Assembly (NCBI GenBank): GCA_038244055.1
Contig: JBBRTW010000194.1
Coordinates: forward strand, 1 to 12,450
DNA from: DASPKW01 sp038244055
GTDB lineage: Bacteria; Planctomycetota; Phycisphaerae; Tepidisphaerales; Tepidisphaeraceae
Direction: 5' to 3'
Length of the DNA stretch: 12,450 nucleotides
Below are positions 1 through 5,924 of the stretch, in pieces. How positions within the stretch are numbered: position 1 is the first letter of the stretch; every line of letters starts with the position of its first letter. The position numbers and the translations under genes were made by a program. Under the pieces are notes generated by a model that did not search any database, was not told the origin of the DNA, and saw only the letters and a list, made by a program, of their open reading frames with translations.

Positions 1-63
1 GAGGGCGATGCCGGTGGCGATGAGGAGTCGCATTCGATTGCGCCGGCGAATCGGGTGAAGCAT
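1..63 (-). CDS. Possible N-terminus of a secreted or membrane protein, cut by the window edge
   Basis: Read on the minus strand from the ATG at 63, this stretch gives a basic segment (MLHPIRRRNR) followed by the hydrophobic run MRLLIATGIAL, which continues off the left edge. That resembles an n-region and the start of an h-region of a signal peptide. A second in-frame ATG at 33 is equally possible. No Shine-Dalgarno sequence precedes either start. The alternative is a plus-strand gene whose last 26 codons end in TGA at 79-81 (…SIAPANRVKHRLGVA). The antisense of a Leu/Ile/Ala-rich signal peptide is naturally Asp/Glu/Gly-rich, so the two readings cannot be separated from so little sequence. Function unknown. 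Confidence 0.3.
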   Translation of the reverse strand, partial: MLHPIRRRNRMRLLIATGIAL

Positions 64-91
64 CGGCTGGGGGTGGCGTGAGGGGGAGATA

Positions 92-154
92 GAAGTTGGA
101 AGTTAGAAGTTAGAAGCGAGAAGGGGGAAGCGAGAAGCGACAAGCGAGAAGGCG
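92..154. repeat. Heptanucleotide tandem array, nine units
   Basis: Nine successive 7-mers in perfect phase: GAAGTTG, GAAGTTA (twice), GAAGCGA, GAAGGGG, GAAGCGA (twice), CAAGCGA, GAAGGCG. The first four bases are nearly constant and the last three vary. It lies between the NADAR gene's terminator-like hairpin and the left-edge gene. It resembles the short tandemly repeated repetitive (STRR) heptamers described in cyanobacteria. Two further heptamer arrays occur in this window. Confidence 0.85.
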
Positions 155-169
155 AAGAGGGTGGAAACA

Positions 170-201
170 GACATGGGCAATGGAATGCCATTGCCCATGT
201 C
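170..201 (-). terminator. Perfect 14-bp hairpin downstream of the NADAR gene
   Basis: GACATGGGCAATGG (170-183) is followed by AATG and then by its exact reverse complement (188-201). It lies 17 bp beyond the stop codon of the minus-strand NADAR gene. Only a short T-run follows on the minus strand (CTGTTTCC), so it is not a textbook intrinsic terminator. A transcript-end or 3'-protecting hairpin is the simplest reading. Confidence 0.5.
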
Positions 202-217
202 GGTCCAAATCGGTGGG

Positions 218-664
218 TTACTCGGCCGCGCGGATTTCGGCGCGGATGGCCATGAGAACTCGGCCCAGGTTATTCTCGCCGACGCCTTCGCAGACACCCC
301 AGAACGTATCGCCCCAGGCGTTGCCTTCGATGATCTCGGCATCGCCCGTGGCCAGGAGTTTGGCGGCCAGGTCGGCGTGGCGGGTGAACTTTTTCCGCAC
401 CAGTTCGGTCATGATGCCCACACGCACCTCGGGCCAGTCGATGCGGATGGGGCGTTTGCCAGCCGCGATCTTGGCCTTGCCGGGGCGGGGAAGGGCGGCG
501 AACCATTCGCGCTCTTTGATATCGAGCGTCTTGGCGGCCTGATAGGCGTGTTCAACCGTGGGGTAGGCGATCCCTTCAAAGCGAACCTCGGCCGGCCAGA
601 AATTGGAGAGGAAACGGTATTCTTCCCGGAAGCATTCGATTTTGTTGGGGCGTTCGGTGGTCAT
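218..664 (-). CDS. NADAR family protein (YbiA-like N-glycosidase fold)
   Basis: This 148-residue protein has the full NADAR signature: FLSNFWPAEV (18-27), TVEHAYQAAK (36-45), GNAWGDTFWGV (114-124) and GENNLGRVLMAIR (129-141). NADAR proteins hydrolyse N-glycosidic bonds. YbiA-type members act on phosphoribosylated riboflavin-pathway intermediates that would otherwise be toxic, and other members remove ADP-ribose from nucleic acid or NAD-related substrates. The conserved Glu of the VEHAY motif is present. The length is normal for a single-domain cytosolic enzyme. The ATG at 664 is chosen because GGAGG lies five bases upstream; an earlier in-frame ATG at 685 lacks such a site. No riboflavin gene or DarT-like toxin is adjacent, so the substrate cannot be told from context. 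Family assignment is firm; the exact reaction is inference. Confidence 0.92.
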   Translation of the reverse strand: MTTERPNKIECFREEYRFLSNFWPAEVRFEGIAYPTVEHAYQAAKTLDIKEREWFAALPRPGKAKIAAGKRPIRIDWPEVRVGIMTELVRKKFTRHADLAAKLLATGDAEIIEGNAWGDTFWGVCEGVGENNLGRVLMAIRAEIRAAE

Positions 665-668
665 GATT

Positions 669-673
669 CCTCC
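669..673 (-). promoter_or_regulatory. Ribosome binding site of the NADAR gene
   Basis: GGAGG on the minus strand, five bases before the ATG at 664. It is one of the few clear Shine-Dalgarno sites in the window and it decides the start of this gene. Confidence 0.75.
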
Positions 674-730
674 AAGTTGGGACATGGGGGAATACGGAAG
701 AAGTTGGGGGATGTGACAGTGAAGGTTCGT

Positions 731-825
731 GTAGCACGGGCATCTTGCCCGTGTTGAAAACTGAAATGCGAAACGATGCCGTCCGTGCCCCGAAGTCGCC
801 AACACGGGCAGGATGCCCGTGCTAC
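731..825. repeat. REP-like inverted pair (GCACGGGCA / TGCCCGTGC type)
   Basis: Two 26-bp arms (731-756 and 800-825) are reverse complements with one mismatch, separated by 43 bp. Each arm is itself a small hairpin, CACGGGCA then a 3-nt loop then TGCCCGTG. The pair fills the gap between two minus-strand genes, and the right arm ends three bases from the stop codon of the upstream gene. Short palindromic units in inverted pairs between co-oriented genes are the arrangement of REP/BIME elements. Chance translation gives ASCPC and GQDARATR peptides, which I recall from planctomycete annotations; that is memory, not a search. Confidence 0.85.
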
Positions 826-827
826 GA

Positions 828-1694
828 TTAGATTTTCTGCATATCCTCCTCCCACTTGTGCGCCTGCTCGCGGAAGCTATCGATGAGATGTTCGATGGTG
901 AAATCCTCGATGGTTTTGGAGGGGCCGGTGTCGATGGAGTGGATGGACCGGCAAAAGATGTCGCCCCATTGTTTCCAGTTGGGCAGGTCCTCGTAGCGCC
1001 AGTACCAGAGGTTGGGGATGAAGAAGGCCTTGGTCCAGCCCATGAACATGTCGAACCAGTCTTCGAGGTAATAGCGGAGGTGGATGCCGGGGCGGGTGAT
1101 GAACCAGTCGGCGGCCTGGACGGTGGGATGGCCGTAGAGCCGGCCGGGATCGGCTTGGGCGAGGATGCCGCGCAGGGGCGCGAAGGTGGGGTGATCGAAG
1201 AAGATGAAAGTAAGGCGATCCTCACTCGGATAGAGGTTGCGGTAATCGTAGAGGCGGAAATCGATGCCCCTGGCGTAGACGCGGCCGATGCGGAGGAAGG
1301 CGGGTTTGGAGCGGGTCAATGGTCCATTGTCCATGGTCAATTGCCCGTTGTCGGATGTCCGTTTTCCGTTGTTAGTTGTCGGTTGCGTGGAGTCGCTGAC
1401 GATCTCGATGTGCTGCTTGCGGGCGAGGGCGAGGACGCGGGGCTGGTCTTCGAAGAGATCGAGATCGACGAGGATGTTGCCGGTGAGCTTTTGCTTGATG
1501 GAGCGGAGGGTGGGTGGGCGGATGAAGTTCTTCATGCGAAGGGAGGAGGTAAGCTCAAGGAATCCGCCCAGGGGCGGGGCGGAGGCGATGAGATCTTCGC
1601 TGGCGGCCGCGAGGCGCTCGACATGGGTGAGCAGGCGCACGCGGTCCGCGGCGTTGTCGCATTGGCCGGAATAGCGGGCGATGACGGAGGGCAT
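828..1694 (-). CDS. Unrecognised protein, rich in Trp and other aromatics, with an internal repeat-encoded segment
   Basis: I do not recognise this 288-residue protein. It begins MPSVIARYSGQCDNAADRVR and has no signal peptide or membrane segment. The second half is rich in aromatic residues (FIPNLWYWRYEDLPNWKQW). A stretch reading NILVDLDLFEDQPRVLALA looks like a beta-alpha unit of a globular fold. Residues ~104-128 are Asn/Thr/Gly/Asp-rich and are encoded by a heptanucleotide array, probably a surface loop. The ATG at 1694 is preferred over one at 1808, because the intervening 38 codons are translated tandem repeat (SSFILHHSSFILHH). There is no Shine-Dalgarno site; eight C residues directly precede the start. 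It probably shares transcription with the NADAR gene, 163 bp downstream across the REP-like pair. It is probably a real gene, because it stays open through the repeat and ends next to a typical intergenic element. Confidence 0.75.
   Translation of the reverse strand: MPSVIARYSGQCDNAADRVRLLTHVERLAAASEDLIASAPPLGGFLELTSSLRMKNFIRPPTLRSIKQKLTGNILVDLDLFEDQPRVLALARKQHIEIVSDSTQPTTNNGKRTSDNGQLTMDNGPLTRSKPAFLRIGRVYARGIDFRLYDYRNLYPSEDRLTFIFFDHPTFAPLRGILAQADPGRLYGHPTVQAADWFITRPGIHLRYYLEDWFDMFMGWTKAFFIPNLWYWRYEDLPNWKQWGDIFCRSIHSIDTGPSKTIEDFTIEHLIDSFREQAHKWEEDMQKI
1314..1383. repeat. Heptanucleotide array inside a coding region, ten units
   Basis: Ten in-phase 7-mers on the plus strand: GGTCAAT, GGTCCAT, TGTCCAT, GGTCAAT, TGCCCGT, TGTCGGA, TGTCCGT, TTTCCGT, TGTTAGT, TGTCGGT. 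On the coding strand they read as variants of ATGGACA / ACGGACA and encode a hydrophilic segment around TTNNGKRTSDNG in the 828-1694 protein. The 70-bp length is not a multiple of three, yet the frame stays open on both sides. Confidence 0.8.
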
Positions 1695-1792
1695 GGGGGG
1701 GGATGAATGATGAAGGATGAAGGATGAATGATGAAGGATGAAGGATGAAGGATGAATGATGAAGGGTGAAGGGTGAAGGGTGAAGGGTGAAT
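1695..1792. repeat. Heptanucleotide array (13 units) with a G8 tract, directly upstream of a start codon
   Basis: Thirteen in-phase 7-mers run from 1702 to 1792: GATGAAT/GATGAAG variants for nine units, then GGTGAAG three times and GGTGAAT. A run of eight G (1695-1702; C8 on the coding strand) joins the array to the ATG at 1694 of the minus-strand gene. The array therefore occupies the expected 5' leader or promoter of that gene. Its translations in all frames are simple repeats and are not taken as coding. Confidence 0.9.
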
Positions 1793-1992
1793 TCAGAGTG
1801 GCTGTCATTTGGGATACGGGTGGGGTGCGGGGAAGTGACAGTTTTCGGGGTCGGTTGTAGCTCAGCTCGAGCGGCCCCAGCTCGGCCCCGAAATCGCCCG
1901 GAGCACGGCCCGGCCGAGGCTTTATTGGCCGATTTCATCCCGCCCGGTGGTGGCGGACGCTCTCTGCGCGGGGGCAGATGTCCTCCGCGCGG

Positions 1993-2160
1993 GCGATTCA
2001 ACTTTCCGGCGGCGGGAATACGTTATCCTCAAGGGCGTTTTCGCGATTCGGCGGGACGGATGCGTCTTCTGTCGGAGCGTTTTGATGATTCGGCGGGGCA
2101 GATGCGTTATCCGCAAGAGCGTTTTGATACTTCGGCGGGAGCATTTTCGTCTTCCCGGCC
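1993..2160. repeat. 42-bp tandem repeat (minisatellite), about four units
   Basis: Units start at 1993, 2035, 2077 and 2119. Units two and three share GCGTTTT, GATTCGGCGGG and GATGCG at the same offsets (about 31 of 42 bases by eye). The first unit is more diverged and the last decays after roughly half. A weaker copy may precede 1993, around the GGCAGATG near 1975. Because 42 is divisible by three, every frame gives a 14-residue repeat (plus strand: RFRDSAGRMRLLSE, RFDDSAGQMRYPQE). This explains the long open frames without a gene being needed. Confidence 0.8.
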
Positions 2161-2238
2161 CCTCCCGCTCTGTCCGGCTTCCCGCCCGGCCAATCCACGC
2201 CCCACCCGCCCCTCACGCCAGCGGCGGGCGATGCTCTC

Positions 2239-2301
2239 GGGGTCAGGAGCCGGCCAGGAGTGACGCAAATAGTGGTGCCGCGCCGCCCGGCTCCTGACCC
2301 C
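2239..2301. repeat. REP-like inverted pair 1 (GGGGTCAGGAGCCGG)
   Basis: GGGGTCAGGAGCCGG at 2239-2253 and its exact reverse complement at 2287-2301, with 33 bp between. It is the first of three elements of nearly equal size and the same orientation within 300 bp. Confidence 0.85.
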
Positions 2302-2364
2302 TTCGTGTTGCAAAGTGAAAGGGCCGCCTTCAGACCTTGCGTTCTCCTTGATGTGAACAAGAAA

Positions 2365-2427
2365 GGGTCAGGAGCCGGGGAGCGCTTGCCTGCGTGGCGA
2401 AGCCATTTCCTGACCGGCTTCTGACCC
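2365..2427. repeat. REP-like inverted pair 2 (GGGTCAGGAGCCGG)
   Basis: GGGTCAGGAGCCGG at 2365-2378 pairs with CCGGCTTCTGACCC at 2414-2427 with one mismatch. Total length is 63 bp, identical to pair 1, although the sequence between the arms differs. Confidence 0.85.
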
Positions 2428-2469
2428 TGGGCGCGCGGTGGTGGGCGATGCTATCGGGGCCAAGCGAAA

Positions 2470-2535
2470 GGGGCCGGGAGCCGCGGGACGCCGATCTTGC
2501 GAGAGGGGCGTTGTGGGTGGGCGGCTCCCGACCCC
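2470..2535. repeat. REP-like inverted pair 3 (diverged, GGGGCCGGGAGCCGC)
   Basis: GGGGCCGGGAGCCGC at 2470-2484 pairs with GCGGCTCCCGACCCC at 2521-2535 with one mismatch; total length 66 bp. The arms follow the pattern of pairs 1 and 2 (GGGGTC-GGAGCC) but with substitutions, so this looks like an older copy. Confidence 0.75.
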
Positions 2536-2568
2536 GGGGGACAGATTGGGCGGACTTGCGAGCGGACA

Positions 2569-2736
2569 CTACGCGGCTTTGTGGACCAGCAGCGGCGTCA
2601 GTCGGCGCGTGACCTTGGTGAGGTCGCGCTGGGCGCGGAGGACTTTATCGATGTCCTTGTAGGCCGAGGGGGCTTCATCGCGGAGGTCGGCGCAGGCGGA
2701 TAAATCAACCGGGATTTCGGTGGTGGATATGGGGCG
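2569..2736 (-). pseudogene. rtcB: C-terminal remnant of an RtcB-like RNA ligase gene
   Basis: The minus strand from about 2736 to the TAG at 2569-2571 encodes about 55 residues including DEAPSAYKDIDKVLRAQ and ending RRLTPLLVHKAA. This matches the ending of RtcB 3'-phosphate RNA ligases, where an EAP-x-AYK-[DN]-[IV] segment is followed by a short helix and a final LRPL-x-V-x-KG strand. RtcB is normally about 400-480 residues. Upstream of the remnant the frame runs into the octamer repeat and then into the oppositely oriented gene at 2930, so the N-terminal catalytic part is missing. No start codon serves the fragment. The recognition is by eye on a short segment. If it is right, this is a decayed gene, and the genome may carry an intact copy elsewhere. 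Confidence 0.6.
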
Positions 2737-2757
2737 GCTGATCGAGCGGTTGAAGGG

Positions 2758-2789
2758 GTGAGGGAGTGAGGGGGTGAGGGAGTAAGGGT
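2758..2789. repeat. Octanucleotide tandem repeat, four units
   Basis: GTGAGGGA, GTGAGGGG, GTGAGGGA and GTAAGGGT follow one another, just past the point where the RtcB-like similarity stops. It lies between the gene remnant and the start region of the 2930-5641 gene. Confidence 0.7.
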
Positions 2790-2929
2790 GCGCATCGTCC
2801 CTTCTCGACTTCCGGCCGCGCCGACCGCATAATGACCGCCATGGCTTGAGGAGAAGCCCGAATCGCGGTCAGGTGTGTCGCAGGCCGGGCGGGTGCCGCC
2901 ATCGGCCCAGGCTCAATGGATCGGGGCCC

Positions 2930-5641
2930 ATGAAGCGCATTCATCTCATCCTCCTCTGTACGCTGGTGGTCATTGGCATCATCGCCGGGTCAGGCTATTA
3001 CCGTTACACGCACCCGATCGCCCAGACCCAGCCCGCCACCGCGCCGGCGACGCGGGCCGCCACCGCCGCAACCACGCGGGCCGTCGCGAAAAAGGAGAAG
3101 CCGCCCACTTCCCAGCTTCTGGATATTCTCCGCGCGGATAATCCCCTCTATCCGACCACCCAGCGCCTCGATGGCCCGCTCGATCTGCGCTACGCGGCCC
3201 ATGCGATCGTGGGCGATCCGATCTATCTCGATCTCCAGGGGAATCTCTGGATCGCGCGCTTCGATGCCCCGGCCGCTTTCGATTTCAGCAAGGCCCGGCG
3301 CGGGGGGACGGCGACGCATGTGCTGCGCGAGGTGGTGCGCTTCGTGCTTTGGTCGGCCGATGAACGCGGGTTGTCGACGCCGCATCTGGTGGTGGATTCT
3401 TCGAGCGGCGCGGGATTTGACCTGCTCGATGCGGAAGGGCGGCGGGCCCTGCCGGATGCGCTGGGGTTTGCCTGGGAGCGGGCGCAGGTGCTGTATGCGC
3501 CGCGCGGCGTGAAGGACCGCGTGCTCGTGCCGACCGCAACCGGCATCTGCGCTTTCACCTTCGATCAGTCGGCCGATGAAATCATCAAGGGGCATCAGCG
3601 CCTGATCGACCCCGCGAAACTCAAGCCGGCCGAGTGTTCCATCCAGATGTCGATGGATCTGCGCGGGGTCATCGCCTGGGTCACGGATGCGGCGGGCGCG
3701 CACGGCGCTAAAGGCGGCGGGATTGCCCGCTATGCCCCGGCCGTCAAACCCAACAGCACCGATCCGATCACCGATGCCGATTACCGCTGGACACCGCTGA
3801 CCGGCGCGGTCGGCTGGCCGGATCAGATTCTGCATCTGGTGCCGCTGCTCGATGGATCGGTGTTGCAGATTGTGACCAACGATGATGCGGAGAAGGACAA
3901 GGTCACGCTCTCGATCAACACGATCGAGGCGGCCGCGGTGGATGAGGTCAAGATCATGGGGCTGGTGATCGACCTGTCGGCCGCCGATCAGGACAAGCGC
4001 GATCAGGCCTTCAAGACCCTGACCCAATACGGCCCGGGCATCGCGCCAATTTTGGAGAAGGCGGCCGAGGACCTGGGGCCTGAAGTCAAGGTGCGCATCG
4101 GGCAGTTGCTGAAGAACAAGATCGAGCCGGGGCTGGGAGGGATGTCGCTGGTGGATGGAAAGATGCGCCTGGTCTCGCGACTGGCCGATGGCGGGGCGAT
4201 TTTTTATTCCGAGGCGGGTGTGTCGATTCCGCGCGGCGAGGACCAGCCGTTTTATGCGACGCCCGCGTGGCTTTCGATCCGCCCAGGGTTCCCGGTTGAA
4301 CTCCTGCCGCCCCATCTGGTGACCGACCTCAATCCCGACAAGCAGAAGATCATCGGCTGGCAGCGGGAATGGGTAGTCATCGATCCGGTGCTTGGGCCGC
4401 AATGGTTCATCGGGAACCGGTTGGAATCGTTTCTGCGCAAGAGCGAACAGGGGTACTGGCGATTCATTGGGATCGATGCGACGGGACGGTGGTTGTTCCG
4501 GAATCACCAGAAGGCGTCGGTTGCGATCACCGCGCCGGCCCAGGGCGATGGGCAGCCGACATCGTCGCCAGCTACCAAACCTGCGCCAGCCACGACCACG
4601 ACATCGGTCGCGACTACGACGGCGTCCACTTCGCCAACAGTTGCGACGACCGCACCATCCCCCGCAACCGCGACCGCATCGACCGCGCCATCCACCGCCC
4701 CATCGCGGCGCCTGGCTTCTTACGATACGCCGACACTCATCCTCGATCCGCGTCTTCCGGATACCACGCCGCGCCTGCCGGCCTGGGAATTGCCGCCATC
4801 GGTCGGGGCGGTCGGCTGGGACAAGGACAATTGGCCGGTGATTTACATGCAGAACGAGCCCAAGCCGGTGGCCTGGGCGTTGCAGGAATTCGACTGGCGG
4901 GTGATCGACCCGACGAAGGAAAAGGTCTACACCGACCCGGCCGATATTCCCAAGCCCGCCCCGCGCCTGCCCGCCTCGCGCGCCACCACCGGCCCGGCCG
5001 CCACACGCCCTTCAACATCCCCCAGTTCGGCAACCGGCACAGCCACCGCGCCGGCGGCATCAAAACCTCCATTGAACATCCCGACCGCCACAGGGACGAC
5101 CTCACCTGCTGCCGCGCCTATTGTGACCAGCAGCGCCGCCACCACGACCGCCTCCACACAAAAATCTCCTTCGACTACACAAGCCGCAGCGCCCTCGGCC
5201 GATGAAATCGCCGCCACACTCGGCCAGCCCCTCGCCTCCGCCCCCGATGGCACGCGCTACTACGATGGCCAGCAGGCGATCAAGATTCTCCGCCCCGATG
5301 GCCAGCTCATCACCTGGCCTCTGCCGGATAAAGCGATCGGCACTAGCAAACCCACCCTGCTGCGCACGCCCGATGGACTGCTCTTTCTCATCAACGAGCC
5401 CGCAAGAATCATCCGCCTGCGTGAAATGGAGGGCGGCGCGGAGCCCCTGATGTTCGAGGCCCTCTTCACCCGCAAAGTCCCCTCCGATGCCACCCCCCTG
5501 CGCATCTGGCTCGACCCCGCCAATCGCCTCTGCATCGCCCACGATGGCAAGAACATCACGGTGTTCTTCACCAATGGGCGGATTCCCAGGGATATCACGC
5601 GGATCATGCCGGCTCAGGATGCTGGGGCGGATGAAGAGTGA
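2930..5641 (+). CDS. Membrane-anchored 903-residue protein with a HEAT-like repeat and Ala/Thr/Pro linkers
   Basis: The ATG at 2930 gives MKRIHLILLCTLVVIGIIAG, an N-terminal signal anchor (residues ~4-22). An in-frame ATG at 2846 would put an Arg/Pro-rich segment before it and is rejected. The bulk should be periplasmic. Residues 28-58 are an Ala/Thr/Pro linker. Residues ~60-340 are mostly beta-type sequence. Residues 346-395 (VIDLSAADQDKRDQAFKTL … VRIGQLLKN) form one HEAT-like helical pair of a type common in planctomycete exported proteins. Two long low-complexity linkers follow (~538-595 and ~674-757), separating two more beta-rich segments with repeated Trp/Asp and D-G turns that resemble propeller blades. 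No catalytic motif was found. The C-terminus is acidic (DAGADEE). Upstream is only repeat sequence and the rtcB remnant; downstream is a MITE-like element, so it is probably transcribed alone. Function unknown; a scaffold or sensor role would be speculation. Confidence 0.88.
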   Translation: MKRIHLILLCTLVVIGIIAGSGYYRYTHPIAQTQPATAPATRAATAATTRAVAKKEKPPTSQLLDILRADNPLYPTTQRLDGPLDLRYAAHAIVGDPIYLDLQGNLWIARFDAPAAFDFSKARRGGTATHVLREVVRFVLWSADERGLSTPHLVVDSSSGAGFDLLDAEGRRALPDALGFAWERAQVLYAPRGVKDRVLVPTATGICAFTFDQSADEIIKGHQRLIDPAKLKPAECSIQMSMDLRGVIAWVTDAAGAHGAKGGGIARYAPAVKPNSTDPITDADYRWTPLTGAVGWPDQILHLVPLLDGSVLQIVTNDDAEKDKVTLSINTIEAAAVDEVKIMGLVIDLSAADQDKRDQAFKTLTQYGPGIAPILEKAAEDLGPEVKVRIGQLLKNKIEPGLGGMSLVDGKMRLVSRLADGGAIFYSEAGVSIPRGEDQPFYATPAWLSIRPGFPVELLPPHLVTDLNPDKQKIIGWQREWVVIDPVLGPQWFIGNRLESFLRKSEQGYWRFIGIDATGRWLFRNHQKASVAITAPAQGDGQPTSSPATKPAPATTTTSVATTTASTSPTVATTAPSPATATASTAPSTAPSRRLASYDTPTLILDPRLPDTTPRLPAWELPPSVGAVGWDKDNWPVIYMQNEPKPVAWALQEFDWRVIDPTKEKVYTDPADIPKPAPRLPASRATTGPAATRPSTSPSSATGTATAPAASKPPLNIPTATGTTSPAAAPIVTSSAATTTASTQKSPSTTQAAAPSADEIAATLGQPLASAPDGTRYYDGQQAIKILRPDGQLITWPLPDKAIGTSKPTLLRTPDGLLFLINEPARIIRLREMEGGAEPLMFEALFTRKVPSDATPLRIWLDPANRLCIAHDGKNITVFFTNGRIPRDITRIMPAQDAGADEE

Positions 5642-5681
5642 TTGCGGATTTTTTTGCGGCATCCATTGCGAGGATCGCAGA

Positions 5682-5900
5682 CCCCTCACCCCCACCCTCT
5701 CCCACGGCCGGACAAGCGTCACAACAAGTCAACCTTTCTCATCGGCCTTGGGAGAGGGAGTAAGACCGGCCTTGGGAGCGGGGGCAAGACCGGCCGTGAG
5801 TGCAGTGGCATATGGTCTTACTCCCTCTCCCAAGCGGCGCCGGTTGACGCCCTACGCAGAGCCGCCCAATCGCCGCGTGGGAGAGGGCGGGGGTGAGGGG
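5682..5900. mobile_element. MITE-like element, copy 1 (219 bp, 24-bp terminal inverted repeats)
   Basis: The ends are 24-bp inverted repeats (5682-5705 and 5877-5900) with one mismatch, starting CCCCTCACCCCCACCCTCTC. Inside is a second perfect 20-bp inverted repeat (5748-5767 with 5814-5833, TTGGGAGAGGGAGTAAGACC), so the element can fold as nested hairpins. It has no open frame of its own. It starts 40 bp after the stop of the 2930-5641 gene and ends 24 bp from the DUF559 stop. Repeats beginning CCCTCACCC…CCCTCTCCC are widespread between bacterial genes. No target-site duplication was recognised. Confidence 0.8.
5743..5790. repeat. 24-bp tandem duplication inside MITE-like copy 1
   Basis: Two adjacent 24-mers, both starting CGGCCTTGGGAG and ending AAGAC (5743-5766 and 5767-5790), differ at three positions. 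Copy 2 has only one unit, which accounts exactly for the 24-bp length difference between the copies. Confidence 0.85.
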
Positions 5901-5924
5901 TTTTTGGCCGTTGGAGAGACGCTT

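Larger units (their letters stand above)
1809..2568. other. Repeat island without an intact gene
   Basis: About 760 bp with no convincing coding sequence. The open frames here are antisense or repeat translations (RFDDSAGQMRYPQE-type units) and have no start context. It contains a 42-bp tandem array and three REP-like inverted pairs, listed separately. 1844-1892 also holds a loose inverted repeat (TTCGGGG … CCCCGAA). Nothing recognisable was seen in the remaining GC-rich spacer sequence. Confidence 0.6.

Noticed and set aside
813..1706. Plus-strand 297-residue frame antisense to the unknown gene
   Set aside because: Its Gly/Glu/Asp/Val-rich composition is the usual antisense pattern. The minus-strand reading has a normal amino-acid mix and ends next to an intergenic element.
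92..1792. CRISPR array
   Set aside because: The repeats are contiguous 7-mers without spacers and no cas gene is present.
1853..1900. tRNA-like start (GGTTGTAGCTCAGCTCGAGC)
   Set aside because: It resembles a D-arm, but no anticodon stem, T-loop (GGTTCGA) or acceptor stem follows. The local pairing is better explained by the TTCGGGG/CCCCGAA inverted repeat at 1844-1892.
1787..2263. Open plus-strand frame with 14-residue repeats (RFDDSAGQMRYPQE)
   Set aside because: The open frame results from a 42-bp tandem repeat and high GC. Other frames are equally open, and there is no start context or recognisable domain.
2990..4507. 505-residue minus-strand open frame
   Set aside because: It is antisense to the well-supported 2930-5641 gene. 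Its composition (Arg/His/Asp-rich, no domain) is typical of a GC-rich shadow.
5649..5655. Intrinsic terminator at the T7 run after the 2930-5641 gene
   Set aside because: No GC-rich stem immediately precedes the T-run; transcription may instead end in the adjacent MITE-like hairpins.
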